Counted from the first letter of the stretch, positions 33,106 through 45,254 are shown. The stretch: DNA of 64,000 bases from Diphasiastrum complanatum (GCA_029204225.1 CM055092.1:23375005-23439004); one strand, 5' to 3'. Made by a program: numbers and translations. The notes: generated from the sequence alone by a model not told the origin.

Positions 33106-34456
33106 TCAGTAGAACTGATTTCCACTGAAGGTTTGACCAAACTGCCAATTTAAAGGGGCAACATCGTAAGACGTGATTTGCATTCCATCGGCTGTCGTGA
33201 CTTGAAAGGATAAACTTTGGCCTACTAGTACAGTGTTACATTCCCAGTTCTGTCCCCAGTTTCGCTTCATGCTAATCCAGCCCGTTTCGCAACCTTTAAC
33301 TGAAACAGCAGATATGTCGCCCACGCCACCCACATTACTGACCAGCACGAGATTAAACCAGGGGTTGCCGTTGATGGTGAAACGGATACCTCCTTGTTTT
33401 TGGCATGGCACTCTACAAGCATCAATCATATATTTCAGACTTTTGACGTCAAAAGGTTATAATTGCTAAAATTTTAAGCTACTAATCTCTAGAAATGTGA
33501 CTTTCAATGAATATCATATAGCAATATAATATTATGATATAGGAAGTGCAGGATCGCATCCGTTTGAATGCATATATCCCAATTATAGCGAATGCTGAAA
33601 TGTATTAGCAGCAGTTCTCAATCATTGATTTCAAATAAATTTTAGTTCCAGGCTAGGTCGAACAGATCAGAATAACCAAGTGCATGAATAGGTTACAGTA
33701 TCTTACAATAGCCATAAGTTAATCGTAGATTGTGACTGGAATTATATAGTGCTAGCTAATAATGACAATAAAATTCGATGACCTCAAATGAGATATGCAA
33801 CATTCGGCAAGTCGCAGAGTATATCTACGAAGGAAAGACGACTTTTTAAGGTGCTACCTTCGATAGAGAACAGGTACAATGCCTGCACGCCAAAAAGCGA
33901 TTTGAGAGAACGCCGGCTGTGACATATCAAAGTGCTCTCTGGGAACGTTGCACCAACCTCCATTGTCATTCGGAAGGGCGTTGTTTGGAGGGCATAAGTT
34001 TGTAGCCGTAATAAACACAGATGGGTTTCCAGGGTTGCACCACTGGGTATCGTTCCAACACTTGATTTCGTAGCATCCACCGCAAGCTGCACCATTCTTA
34101 AACAATACCGTGCTGAGTGCTGCTGTATTTGTACCGTAACCCTGGCTGTAGAGGTTGCCATATCCGCATGCGCCATCTAATCACAGCAGAGAGGTTACAA
34201 CGAGAAGTATGACTCGAAGAGTGTCATTAAGGAATTCAAAGTTCAAATAATTGTTGCTGTTAAACAGTGTGTTCTCTCCTTTCACATGTAAGGCGAATGA
34301 CTTACCCATTGTGCCTGTTGCGTCACTGCCTCCATAGAAGGTAGCATGTGCTTCATTCCAAGAGGACTCAGATGAATCTTGTGCTTGCGAACCTTGGTAA
34401 CAGCTTAGAATTAACATCGTCGCCAATGAAGCTGATAGTGTCATGGAACGATCCAT
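33106..34456 (-). CDS. Alpha-expansin, three exons, apparently intact
   Basis: Exons on the minus strand: 34456-34306, 34176-33858 and 33412-33106 (777 bases, 258 aa), with GTAAGT/AG and GTAGCA/AG splice sites. The N-terminus is a signal peptide ([20 protein letters not shown]), so the protein is secreted to the cell wall. The GH45-like domain has [27 protein letters not shown], eight or so conserved cysteines and the HFD motif ([10 protein letters not shown]). The CBM63-like domain shows [23 protein letters not shown] and NWQFGQTF. Expansins loosen wall polysaccharide contacts non-hydrolytically during growth. The length matches the family. An apparent 5' UTR intron lies upstream and a TR-GAG element sits 270 bases downstream. 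The right-arm copy is broken. Confidence 0.9.
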
Positions 34457-34790
34457 TCTCCTGCCACAAAAAGATACACACGTACGTACCCACCGGCTGA
34501 GTCACCTATATCGACTGTTAAGTTCTAATAAACCGAGTAAGACATGCCGCAGGGATGGCAATGCAATGCTCATACGCTGATGCGCGTGAGGCCTCTACGT
34601 TCATCAAAGATGGTGCCCTTACCTTATTGCAATGCTGCGTCGACCTTGATTGCAGAGTAGGTAAATGAACCCCCTGAGATCGGTGCTCTTAGTAGAAGAG
34701 TAGCCGGAGGAGGAGGATGGTAGTGCGGAAAAATAGTGAGAGCAGCAGTGAATGAGAAAAAGAGAAGAGGATCATCATTATAGTCTTCTT
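34457..34790 (-). promoter_or_regulatory. Expansin 5' leader with predicted UTR intron
   Basis: Upstream of the ATG, the minus strand has an acceptor TTTTTGTGGCAG followed by GAGA and ATG, and a donor AATAAG/GTAAGG with intron 34461-34622. The upstream part is a CT-rich leader (CCATCCTCCTCCTCCGG, near 34700-34725). A possible TATA-like CTATAATGATG lies near 34775. The arrangement is preserved in the right arm (about 54590-54923). Start of transcription is inferred only. Confidence 0.5.
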
Positions 34791-34958
34791 CAATTTAGGG
34801 TTGCTGCTGATTACGTGGACATGCGACGGGTGAAATGGCGCCAAATTAATTCAAAATTTTTAGCCACCAGACTATTCATTATATGGTTTTATTTTCTATT
34901 TTTTGCTTTTGTTGAAGAAAATGGAGGGGATCAGTTTTGTTCATCAAATCCAGAAGTG

Positions 34959-35085
34959 TTTATGTAACAGGTGGTGCATTCATTTGAGGGCATTCTAGCA
35001 AGTGAATCCCTGGTGATCCCAAGGGCATAGCCGAGGGATGAGAGTGCTCGGAACGCACGAAAATAAATGCACCACCTGACATAAA
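34959..35085. mobile_element. 127-bp fold-back element
   Basis: Ends TTTATGTAACAGGTGGTGCA and (reverse complement of the right end) TTTATGTCAGGTGGTGCATT pair over about 22-25 bases. The middle has no coding potential. The same element is at 54294-54421 in the other arm, so it predates the duplication. It lies about 500 bases upstream of the expansin start. Confidence 0.65.
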
Positions 35086-35119
35086 GAAATCCTAATATTT
35101 TTACCCCTCTATCCTAATA

Positions 35120-36110
35120 TTTTTTACAGCTCAAGGAACATGACATTTATAGCTCAAATGAGGTTCAATTCAAGATGTTTTTTCAAGTTTGCAACTGTGA
35201 GCTATATGCATACAAAAATTATGTGCAAAACATTGTAGGGTAAAAAAGGATGTTGCAACTTATATCAAATGATCTTTGCCAAAGAATTAGTAAGCCTACT
35301 AAGAGCATGCATTGAACTCTAACATTCCAGTCTACCCCTTGCACCAATCGAAACAAAAATGGTCAAGGCAAAGGTGACATGGAAAAATGATGCCAAGATG
35401 GTTGTTGAATTGTTATTTCAAAACATAATAACTCGTTATGGTTGTCCATTCAAGTTAGTAAGTGACAGAGTAACTCATTTTATGAATGGGACTATACAAG
35501 TCCTAACGGAAAATATTATGATTAAGCATCGAAAGACCACACCTTACAATCTGAAAGTAAATAGTCTAATAGAACGAGCAAATGCTATGCTTTGTAAATT
35601 TTTTTGAATAAGATCACCAAAGCGCATTCGTCGGGCTAAGATAAAAAATTATCCTCTGGGGTTATCGCAATACATAGAATATACCAAGAACTCCATTTTA
35701 TTTGGTATATGGTATATATTTGATCCTAGCTATAGAATTTGGAGTTCCAAGTTATAGAATCGAAGATCAAGAAATAATATTGATAAAAGATAGTGTATAG
35801 CATCAACTTTGAATTCTCGACAAATTAGAAGAAAGTTGTGAAAGCAAAATGGAAGAAAATATACAATTCGACAATTAAAAAGGTCGTACTTAAAAAGGAG
35901 AACTATACTTTATTGTATAATACTCAACAAATTAAATTTCTTGGAAAACTACATGCCAAATGGATGGCACCTTATAAAGTAATGGAAGTTTTTGACAATG
36001 GATCAATTCAAGTAGCAGACTTGGAAGGAAATTTACAACCTACCACAGTCAATGGATTTAGGCTCATGAAATATTATTCATGGAAGGTTGAGTTTCATTG
36101 GTCTATTTAT
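35120..36110 (+). mobile_element. Ty3/gypsy integrase, internally deleted
   Basis: Order: end of the zinc-binding region and linker (DLCQRISKPTKSMH near 35270), then a jump to the second half of the catalytic core (35359-35607: ITRYGCPFKLVSDRVTHF, YNLKVNSLIERANAML). After a decayed gap comes the C-terminal module (35838-36100: FLGKLHAKWMAPYKVMEV, DNGSIQVADLEGN). The first catalytic Asp segment (IDFVGP) is missing. DRVTHF has Val for the usual Gly and the catalytic Glu survives in SLIERAN. No RT is attached. The counterpart is at 53300-54250. Confidence 0.75.
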
Positions 36111-36667
36111 TTATTTGCACCATTATTGTTTGACTCTCACTAGGTTGTCATTGATGAGAAATTTTCTTAATATCTTAGGAATATTGCCAAATCTTACTAT
36201 ATTAAAACTTTTTGCCATGTAGATATATGACCACGTTTATTGGTATTAGTGTGTAGTTAAGATTGTGTATGTAGAACGACAGTGCAACCTACATTTGACA
36301 CATGTACATGGTCAACTTGCATCACTGCCTATTGCATTGATCATGCATTTTCTTCCTCGCTTTTCTTTTAACACTGTTTATGTCATTTTACTTATACCTC
36401 GCAATGATTTTGTGTTTGTTCATCTTTTTACTTGCTTGCATGAATTGACTATTGTTATGGTCACTATTAAGGTCTTGCTTGCACTCAATTGTATTCACTA
36501 ATGATCGTAATGCAATATTGTTATTTATTGTAAGTTGTTGCTTGCATCTGCTTCGTGCTGTTTTGTGAATTTGCTTTCCAAGAAATAATGATGTCTCCCA
36601 GCGATCATAAAGCAACACCAATGAATTGGAAAGTGCGCAGCCCAATTAAGATAGAATCAATTAGAAC

Positions 36668-37479
36668 ATGGCTGAGATCTGCAAACTAGGAGATTTACTT
36701 AAAGTAAACTCATCTTTTGTTCAAAAAAAATTAAGCACTCAATTTTTTGCTGGAATCCATCAAGTGGTTAAGGACAAGATCAAAGTAAGAATCATAAATG
36801 CAAAAGTGTTGATAACAAAAGAAGTTTATGATGATGCTTTATGCTTGCCAAAGGATGGGACAACCCCATCAATATCCAGAGAAGAGATGGTGGATGAAGT
36901 GACTCTTTTCAAAGGGAGCCTTTTCACAATGACTAAGGGCTACAAGATCTCAATAATCGTTGATCGAATATTACATAGTCTATGTCGTTTTTCCAATCAA
37001 GTTGTGTTTGCAATAGATTCGGATGATACAATAGCTGTAACAAACATTGGATACCTGGTTAATGTTCTCAAAGGTGAAAGAGTTAATTTTGCTTCCATTG
37101 CATTCAAGGCCTTTCACATATTAAACACGAGAAGTTTGTTACGTTGGGAGCTCAGATCGGCCATGTATGCGAGCATTTTAACTTGTTGAATGACATAGAG
37201 CTGCCCTTGATGCAAGAAAGAAGAATATTGCCTCCACTTGTTCAGGAGAAATACATGTTGGTTATAATTGAAGAAGACACACCACCGAAACTCAACATTG
37301 TTCCAATAGAAATAGTGCTTGAGTTGACAAAGGACACGCTTGCTGATATGACTGCTAATAATTCGGTCGACTACACTATGGAGCCAATAATCAGCAATCT
37401 GACATTGATGAGACCCCTGATGAATCTCAAGATACAATGGCGCAGTAGGAACATGATACAGTCAACCTCAAGTTTTTGA
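36668..37479 (+). pseudogene. Unrecognised repeat-borne ORF, frameshifted
   Basis: The frame starts MAEICKLGDLLKVNSSFVQK (36668-37189) and, after a frameshift near 37140, continues as GAQIGHVCEHFNLLNDIELP to a stop at 37479, giving about 270 residues. The right arm has the same two pieces (52707-52195 and 52193-51879) with the break at the same place, so the lesion predates the duplication. No domain is recognised. A gag-like or N-terminal protein of an LTR element is plausible, since the inner end of the arm is LTR-like. Between the gypsy fragment and this ORF (36120-36660) I see nothing. Confidence 0.45.
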
Positions 37480-37789
37480 TCAGAACAAAAATTTATAGCT
37501 AGAAGATATAAATTGCTATTTTATGCATGATAGAACTTAGAAATGCATAATGATTTGATCATAAACACTTAATTACAGTAAGGAACTATCCCTGTCCATA
37601 CTACAGCAACAACCTACATCCTTTGATTGTAGACAACGTCCTAGGACTTGATCATGACCACGTTGATATAATTGACCCTCAATCATCTGAAAAACTCTCG
37701 ATCGTCAAATCAATTGACAATGTTGAGATTTTTTAAAATGGTCCGAAAAAGTCCCATGCGTCAAAAAATTAACCAGATCAGTGTACCAA

Positions 37790-40017
37790 GAATCATTGAC
37801 TAATTCAGACATAAACAACTACGCATCCGGCATTTCATCGATGCTTTCTTCCTCATTGCCCGTTTCAATACGGGATGATTGATCGGCTACAGTATGCACT
37901 CGTCCAGGCCGAATTCGCACTTCAAACTCGAATTCTTGGAACGAAATCATCCAATGTGCGATCCTACCCACAATTGTAGGTTTATGTATAAGGTACAACA
38001 GTGGTTAATGATCCATATAAACAATAAATTTATTATCAGGTAAAAAATGACAAAATTTCCTTAGCACAAAATTTAACCTCAATGCCTCTCCTTCCGTGGT
38101 TTAATAATTCTTCTCTGCTGGTGTTAGCTGCTTGCTTGCATAGTATACTGGATGATCATATCCTTTCTCTTCTCTTGGTTGTACTAATACGCAACCAACT
38201 GCTACTATGAAGCATCATAGTGCACATGAAACGGTATACTTCAATCGGGCAGTCGAAGAATAGACACATTCACCAATTTGTTAACCAAATCCTTAAATGC
38301 TTTATGACGCATAATAGTGATTTTGTACACCGCTCCTTTTGTCAAAACCTCATATAACACGAGTTCTATCCAAATATGCGTAAATGTAACAGTGATGATA
38401 CCCTGTCATTCCCAAAAAGGTTTGCATCTCTTTCGAACACGCATATTTTTAATCACCTCGATCTTTTCTGGATCAATTGATAGACTCTCTTTTGAAATGA
38501 TTTGCCCAAGCAAAACTCTGCATCTTATGTAGAAAATGCATTTGTCCGGATTCAAACTTATCCTGAACTCGTAACACTACTGAAAACATTTTTCTAAATA
38601 ATCTAGCTGATCCTCAACATCACCATATAAACAAAAACCATCCAGGAAAATTTTCATGAACCTGTCCAAGTAATCATAAAATGCTTTCGTCCTAACCTTC
38701 TGAAAAGCTATTGGCGAATTCTTTAATCTGAATGGCATTACTTTATAGACATGTGGCCCCCCTTCTATGATGAAAGCAGTCTTCTCTCTATCTTTCTCAA
38801 TGATCTATATTTGATTATACCCACTAAACCCATCCAAGAAACTGTATAACTCATGACCTGCGACCTCATCCAAGATTTGCTCGGTCAATGGTAAAGGAAA
38901 ATGATCTTTTACTGTGAATGAATTGAGCTTACAGTAATCAACACATACCCGTAGATTACCATTCTTCTTCGGTACTATCATAATGGGGCTAAACCATGGT
39001 GTATAGTCAATAGCGTATATAAAACCAACTTTCACAAGTTTCTCTATTTTGGCTCTGACTCTTTCCCCATGCTTGGGGTTCATCCTATAGCGCTGTTGTC
39101 GTATAGGTCGTGCATCAATGGTGACATCAATGGTGTGTTGATAGATTTTCTTTGGTACACCTCAGAGTTCATCATAAGACCATCCAAATATGGCCTTGTA
39201 CTTCTGGAATAATTCAGTTGCACGTTGAATAAACTCCGGATTGTTATTCCCACCAATTGATATGTGCTTTGGGCTGTCTTTCGTCCCCAAATTAATCTTG
39301 ATCAATTCTTCTCTGGAGACTCGAGTCTCCCCTCGAAATCCTTTGTCAAAGGTAATATTTCTTCAGTCTGGAGCCGTTAATATGTGTTCACAATAACTCA
39401 CCGTCCAATAACTGAAGTTGTATAGAACCATTTTCAAATACTTTGATAACCTTATATGGTCCCATCCATCTCATATGCAACTTTTCTAGGAATTTCTGAT
39501 GTCGACTGTCATATATCAAAGCATAATCATCAACCTTAAGATTAACAATTTTAATACAAGTATTATGCTTTAAGTTTTGTTCCTCCTATATTTTCTCTGT
39601 AATTTCCTTCGAATTGTTTCGAGGTTCAAATAGCTCTTCAATAGTCAACAACCTTTCGTTAATACAGTCGTCTTCAGTTCTTTCTACCTATATCCGAAAA
39701 GTGAGCACCTCGAATTCAATTGGAAGAATTGGATGCATACCACATGTAAGGAAATAAGGAGTCTGTTTCGTTGTGATCTTCTCAGTGTTTCTATATGCCC
39801 AGAGCACTGAAGGTAGCTTTTGATCCCAATCTGTATCATGTGCAACAATAATCTTGTTAAGGATCTTACATAAAATTCCATTCGCTCTTTCAATTAATCC
39901 ATTGGCTTTCGGATTATACGGGATTGTCTTTCTGAGTTTAATCATAAAATATGTCATTAGTAAACGAATTGTACCATTTAGAAAATGAGTACCACGATCA
40001 CTGACTAAAGAGGACAC
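37790..40017 (-). mobile_element. Ty3/gypsy fragment with integrase preceding RT and RNase H
   Basis: On the minus strand, integrase core comes first (40017-39688: LVSDRGTHFLNGT, IPYNPKANGLIERANGIL, PSVLWAYRNTEKITTKQTPY). Then its C-terminal module (to about 39365: KFLEKLHMRWMGPYKVIKV, INGSRLKKYY). This runs almost directly into the usual pre-RT linker (ETRVSREELIKINLGTKDSP, ELFQKYKAIFGWSYDEL). RT follows (39083-38805: FSPIMIVPKKNGNLRVCVDY, FSGYNQI, then MPFRLKNSPIAFQK). RNase H ends near 37850. Ty3/gypsy elements normally run RT-RNase H-IN. The YIDD-type site is changed (MKIFLDGFC) and stops are frequent, so the copy is dead. Confidence 0.8.
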
Positions 40018-40079
40018 ATGCAGAAAGGTTGCGCTTTGCCATTACTTTCATCCAGGATCTGCATGGATGTTCTGGGTCC

Positions 40080-41100
40080 TATGGGTCCATAACAACTTTA
40101 TGCACTCTATCAGCTCCAGTAGTGGCATCACCTGCTTCAGAATCTTTTATCAAGATTGGTCCAGAACCCACAAGTTGGAAAATGTTAAGTCCTTGAACAA
40201 GCATCAAATTCAAGCCTTTTGCTTTTGTGAAAAAAAAGTGGCTTAAATCACGCTTGATCCACTCCACAGTCCAATCCACCCAATTCAATTCGGCTCCATT
40301 ATAAGCTTTTATGGTAGCTTGCACCAATGCTCCACTTAAGAATTTGGGGTGGACCCTCCAGGTCAAAATCTCAGCAACCCACACAAAGAACTCCATTAGA
40401 TCAGCATTCTAGCATTTCTCAAGGGCAAAGATAGACTTAGGAGTGGTCTTCTCACATCCAAAATAATCCTTAAGAACTTTCACTTTCTTGGCATCATCAA
40501 GACGTCTTTTAACAACTTCACGGTACATAGACAACATCGAAGGTATGCATTTTCTAATTGTTTCGATCACACTCCTTCGCAAGTGGTTCCAGCACCTGTG
40601 GTATTGCAATAGGCCAAGATTGAGCTACAAATGACATAAGTCATGCCACTATTAGTGTCCTTCATGTAATCAGCAAACCTGCTTAGATCACGCTTGGTTA
40701 TGGAAGAATCTATCTCCACATATGTTTCTACAAATCAACTTCAGAACAGGGCCTTTCAAGAACATGATAATCTCAAAAAACAGCTCGTCCATCATCATTA
40801 TTTAATGTCAATGGCTAATTCAGCAATTATGGTAGATGTTTTTACTGACAAGACATGGACATTAATTTCTCCGCCATTTGCACAAAGAGCCTTCAAGCAT
40901 GTGAAACTTTTCCATTTCTCAAGAGGACAACCATAAGGGTCATGGACTTCAAAAATCAGGCACTCAGGATGGACCTTGTGGTCCTTCTAGGGCCATGACC
41001 CAGAAATCATCAGTCTTAAAGCTGATAGAATATCCATACACATTATCATATTAGGTAGATTTCCAATCAAAAATATCAATAAAAAGGAGTCATGTTTTCT
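40080..41100 (-). pseudogene. Decayed ORF upstream of the gypsy pol fragment, unrecognised
   Basis: Minus-strand pieces: FKTDDFWVMALEGPQGPS (about 41000), EWKSFTCLKALCANGGEINV (about 40900), ETYVEIDSSITKRDLSRFAD (about 40690), MQYHRCWNHLRRSVIETIRK (40609) and MEFFVWVAEILTWRVHPKFL (40396-40079). They are collinear and separated by single stops or shifts, suggesting one old protein of about 300 residues in a gag-like position before pol. No zinc knuckle or protease motif was found. A DWKSTYYDN-like piece near 41050 faintly resembles YVDWKANHAMHQENM near 51200. Confidence 0.4.
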
Positions 41101-41298
41101 ACCAACATTGGCAACTCAACTGGGGAGGGCAGTCCATGCCCGACGAGTCCACCACTCTGGTTTTTTTGACCAGATGTCCAATTTCCATTGGGACATGGAT
41201 TCCAACATAGCATTAATACACCTTGGCAATGAAACCATCCGGGATATGATTTCCTCAAATGAACCAACTGAATAATGGAATAAGTTTCTTGTGGTCGT

Positions 41299-41925
41299 TG
41301 TGAAAGATTTCAACTAGTTTAGTCATATTTTGGTTAATTGTCAATATTAGGCCAATATGCATTTTAGACTTAGAGATAAACTTTATGAAAATTATTTTAG
41401 TCAAATTTTATTTGAGTTACCACTTTTAAAAAGTGTGGGAAAGTTAGGAAGTCGAGGTTGGACACATTCAAATTTGAATGTTAGATACATTGAATCTAGT
41501 CATAGTGTTGATAGGGTTTTTGAGCTAGAAGAGTTTTGGAGGGAAACCAAACTCATTAATGAGGCATGGATCTGCTATATATAGTTTTACACATGTGAAA
41601 ATAGTTACATTCTTTCTCTCTTCTCTCATTCATGCTTATACATGAGATCTCTTTGGGGTTTCATGCACATTGTTTTGTGTGTAGAATCAAATTGTATGAT
41701 GTTTGTTGCATTCACACGTTTCAAATATAGTAGGTTCCTGGTTTTGTACATACAAAAATAGTATTTTATCATTCATATCATATTTTGTCAAGATCTATTA
41801 GAGTTTGAAGCCACTATATTTTGATAGAGCTAGTTTTCTACATTGTCAATGGTGCTAGATGTGCTATATTTCATAACCAAGATGAAAGGGACATATTGGA
41901 TCTAAATGATCTGAAATTAATCACA
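41299..41925 (+). repeat. Family A 5' LTR
   Basis: 627 bases with inverted ends TGTGAAAG / CTTCACA-type. A TATA-like CTATATATAG lies near 41575, followed by a CT-rich stretch (TTCTTTCTCTCTTCTCTC). The LTR ends immediately before the primer-binding site. Confidence 0.8.
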
Positions 41926-41937
41926 TGGTATCAGATC
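41926..41937 (+). promoter_or_regulatory. Primer-binding site, initiator tRNA-Met
   Basis: TGGTATCAGATC, one mismatch to the common TGGTATCAGAGC, directly after the 5' LTR. Confidence 0.8.
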
Positions 41938-42415
41938 TTTGGTGCAAGTTACTTGGAAGATCAGCCAGATTTAGCAAGGATTTGGAGGAGCTACCAATTC
42001 TAGAGCGTGCTAGATTGATTCCTACTCAAAAATCATGCATTTTTCAAGTTTAGAATTGATTTTTTGTAAATCAGAATCTAATAGAAGTCAAAATCATTGA
42101 AGTAGGCCGATTTCACTCCAAACTTGGTGGAATGTGGTGACTTTACTTGCTATGGATCGGTGTTATTGCATTCTACAAGATAGTATCTCAACATTTTAGC
42201 AATTGCATGTATTATCTTGAAGATTCAATTTTTTGTGACTTTGTCAAAACCCTATTTTTGATTGGATCTCTGTTTTTTGAAGTTGCTGGACTTTAATAGA
42301 GTGTGTTTCAATCTTAGGAAGTGGCAAGGTTCATTATATTGTTGGTAGATCATAGGTTGATCAAGAATTCTTCAAGAAAGAGATTTGAGAGGTTCCATAT
42401 CTTTGTGATTTTTTC

Positions 42416-43319
42416 TTGAGTTCATTTGTTGACATTCAAAGGAGTGCTTTGTGCATTGGAACAAGTTGCAAGAAAGAATCAAATCATTGCAACATGGCAA
42501 CCTCAAGTGGCTTCATGTTAGAAGGCAATGATAGGCTTACCTCAATCAACTATTCTATTTGGAAGCTAAGGATGGATTCCTTATTGGAGATGAATGAGTT
42601 GATGGAGATTGTTGTAGGTGTGGAGGAGGGGCCTCAAGAACCCCAAGACCAAGTGAGGTATGACAAGAGAGCTAAAAGAACTCTACACATGATTAAGATG
42701 AATGTTACCAATGAACTTTCAAGGAAGTTGGTAAGTGTACTTCATCAAGTGAGGCTTCGAAAGCCTTGATGAAGCTTTATGAATCCAAGTCTACATCTAG
42801 GGTACTAAACATAAGAAGAAAAATCTTTCAAAGTATGCAAAAGATTGATAAAAGTACTGATGATTTTGTTTTGAGAGTTAAAGTATTCAATGATGAGTTA
42901 GAATGTATTGACGAGAGCATTAAGGAGATAGAACTTGTTCAAGTTATACTTAATGGCTTGTTGGATGTGCTAATCTTGTTCAAAGTTTTGCTATTCAAAA
43001 GACTTTGTCAAGTATTGTGGATTTTCAAGAGATCTTGGCGAATGAGGAGTTTAGGCTTCAAGAACGAGGTGGATCTACATCATCATCGCATTATGAAGAG
43101 GAGGCTATGTTCATCAAAGGCAAGTTCAAGGGCAAAGGCAAAGGCAAGTGGTCTAAAGGACAAGATCAAGGTGAGACTTTCTCTTTTGGCAAAAAGAAAG
43201 ATAAGTCTAAGTTGAATTGTCTTTATTGTGGAATCAAAGGGCATTTTGCTAATGAATGTTTGAATAAGCAAAGAGATGAAGGTAGCAAGCAAATCAATTT
43301 TACTAAAATGGTGTGGTGA
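42416..43319 (+). pseudogene. Family A gag, frameshifted
   Basis: Starts MSSFVDIQ; the recognisable gag reads MATSSGFMLEGNDRLTSINY from 42494. The frame shifts near 42718 (in NELLKEVGKC), after which YESKSTSRVL, LRVKVFNDELECIDES and LVQVILNGLLD follow. Another shift near 42970 leads to VDFQEILANEEFRLQERGG. The zinc knuckle CLYCGIKGHFANEC (about 43220-43261) is intact here. A basic KGKFKGKGKGKWSKG tract precedes it, as in the other copies. Confidence 0.8.
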
Positions 43320-45145
43320 TGCTTGTTTCATTACAAAGGAAGAAATCTTGGTTGCTAGGGGCAATAGACAAGGTAGACTTTTCAAGCTAGAAGTTTTTTT
43401 TATGGCTAACAAAAAGGATGGAATGGAAAAGAATATTGGTCTCAACTTTCCAAGGTTCCCTTTTAGCATCAATAAGATTGGTTGGATCTTATGCAAAGTC
43501 TGACAAGCTTCATCATGCTAGATCTAGGTCAAGATATAATATGCTTCTTGAAAATGTTCATCTTTGTGCTAACTTTGCTAGCTATAATGATGGTTCTTCA
43601 ATGGTTATTCGTGGAAAGTGCAAGCATGCAAAAGGTAAGGAAAGAGCTAACTTCATCAATGGAGGTGGTGAAGGTTCTTCCTTGGAAAAGATTGTAGATA
43701 ATGATTTCTTTTATCACATGGAAAAAGATGTTGCTAGGCACATGCATGAAGGAGGTGGTTCATCTACATTTTTTTGTGAGGGGTCCAATAAAGTCATTTT
43801 TGCTGCAAGTGGAGTCACATGGCTTCATAAAGAGAGTACATCAAATGGTTCTATCATGAGAATTGGTGAGGCAGATAGTCACCAGTCAAGAAGAAGAGAA
43901 GTATGTGAAATATCCAAAGTAGGATGTAATTTAAATGATGTCATGGTGAATGGTAGTGAGAAAGAATCATTATCATGTGATTCATTACCTAAATCATTGA
44001 GTAGAAGTTCATGTTTGAAAAACAAGAGTACTTTAGTCATCCTTATGTTGAAAAAAGAGAGTACTTCAATCATCCTTATGTCGAAGGTACTAATCATTTT
44101 TTTCATGGCTTCTAATGTCTTTGAGATTTTTACTTCTTATGATGCAATCATTAAGAAGGAGTGTTGTGAAGGAAATAGCAATGGAAGATTGGTTCTTCGG
44201 AAGATCCAAAGCATGGATCTCACATTTCTTCATCAACTCAAAGGATTCTATGATTATGAATTGATCACTCATGATCAAGATGGCAAAAGGTTGGTTGGAG
44301 AAGAATACATGGAGTAAATCGAGAGGCAATTTCTTCAAGGCAAGGGAGAGGTTTTTTATGGACTCAAGCAGGTTGGATTTATTAGGTTTGATACTCATCT
44401 TCACCTACCCTACTTCGTGTTGGATGGAAAGTGTGGAATCTATCTTTTGCTTTATGATGGTGGCATTTTTTTCGTTAACTTTTGTCGCAGATCAAGATCA
44501 AGCATTGATGAGATCTTGTTGGATATAGATCATATGTTTGAGAGGGACTATTTCAAAAGGTTCAGGTCTGAATATATTCATATCTTTGATGTTAAAGAAA
44601 AAGGTAAGCAATTGGAAGTGACACACTTTGTTTTACTCACTTGTTTTGGAGAATCTTCTTGTGTAGATGATGATGCTATGCAAGTAGGTATTGGTTCTCA
44701 TGATGAAAAATCAGCTAATAGATTTGGAAAAGAGGTCTTAGTCAATAGCTTTCATCAAAAAGAAGATGAGGAGGTTGGTCTCAAAGGGCTTCAACAACAC
44801 AAAAGGAAAGGTGGCAAATTGGAGCTAGTCAAGAGCATCAAAGGAGACTCATTTGGAAAAGATGTTATGGATCTATTTTTGCAGGTGTATGAAGAATCAA
44901 GTAAGGTCAAAGGAGCAGCAAGGAAGTGTTGTTCAAGTTTACTTATCTTGTCTTATCTCATGTTTGAGCTATTTCATGTGAAATTGTCAAGATATGGTCA
45001 AACTATTTACATTGTTTTGCATCATTTTGATGTTGGAGTTATACTAGCATTCTTGGCTAGTTCTTTTGATGGAAATGAAGCTTTTGGAGGTTCATTATGT
45101 CACTCATTCATGGCCAAGTCATCAAGTGTTGATGATATCTTGTAG
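43320..45145 (+). pseudogene. Family A post-gag region with degenerate RT
   Basis: Frames 43418-44317 (299 aa) and 44417-45145 (242 aa) parallel 2.37-3.99 kb. It starts with pre-integrase-like FITKEEILVARGNRQGRLFK, then MANKKDG and a long unrecognised part (HARSRSRYNMLLENVHLCAN, GGGSSTFF, CLKNKSTLVI). The RT-like tail reads GEEYME, FYGLKQVGF and YLLLYDGG where IYMEQP, LYGLKQAP and YVDD would be. Frames are kept open between copies despite loss of catalytic residues. An in-frame TAA separates EEYME from the rest. Confidence 0.55.
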
Positions 45146-45254
45146 CAAGATGGCAATGGAGGCTCATTCATGGAGTTTTATGGTGGAGACATAGAAAGGA
45201 CAAAGTTGGAGGAGACAAGCAAGCAAATGGTCATTACTCACATTAATTGGTTGT

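Larger units (their letters stand above)
30547..37612 (+). repeat. Left arm of a large inverted duplication
   Basis: The outer edge (GTCTTATGATAAGAC, 30547-) matches the complement of sequence ending at about 58383. The inner edge (ATACTACAGCAACAACCTAC, ending 37612) matches the complement of 51763 onward. Everything between is present in the other arm in reversed order: TR-GAG element, expansin, fold-back element, gypsy integrase and unknown ORF. The arms differ by indels and substitutions throughout. The largest difference is about 460 bases of unrelated sequence at 32222-32686, so this is a true old duplication and not an assembly mirror. Confidence 0.9.

Noticed and set aside
33854-34176. 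Plus-one frame 33784-34176 ([20 protein letters not shown]...) over expansin exon 2, and its twin at 55183-55575
   Set aside because: Alternative-frame shadow of the expansin exon, whose real frame gives [14 protein letters not shown] and conserved cysteines.
34752-34967. 71-aa frame MRKREEDHHYSL..., also in the right arm at 54413-54628
   Set aside because: Its presence in both arms only reflects the inverted duplication. It overlaps the expansin 5' leader on the opposite strand and ends in the fold-back element.
36265-36501. 78-aa frame MYVERQCNLHLTHVHG..., also at 52874-53110
   Set aside because: Shared through the duplication, no domain, hydrophobic AT-driven composition; not enough to call a gene.
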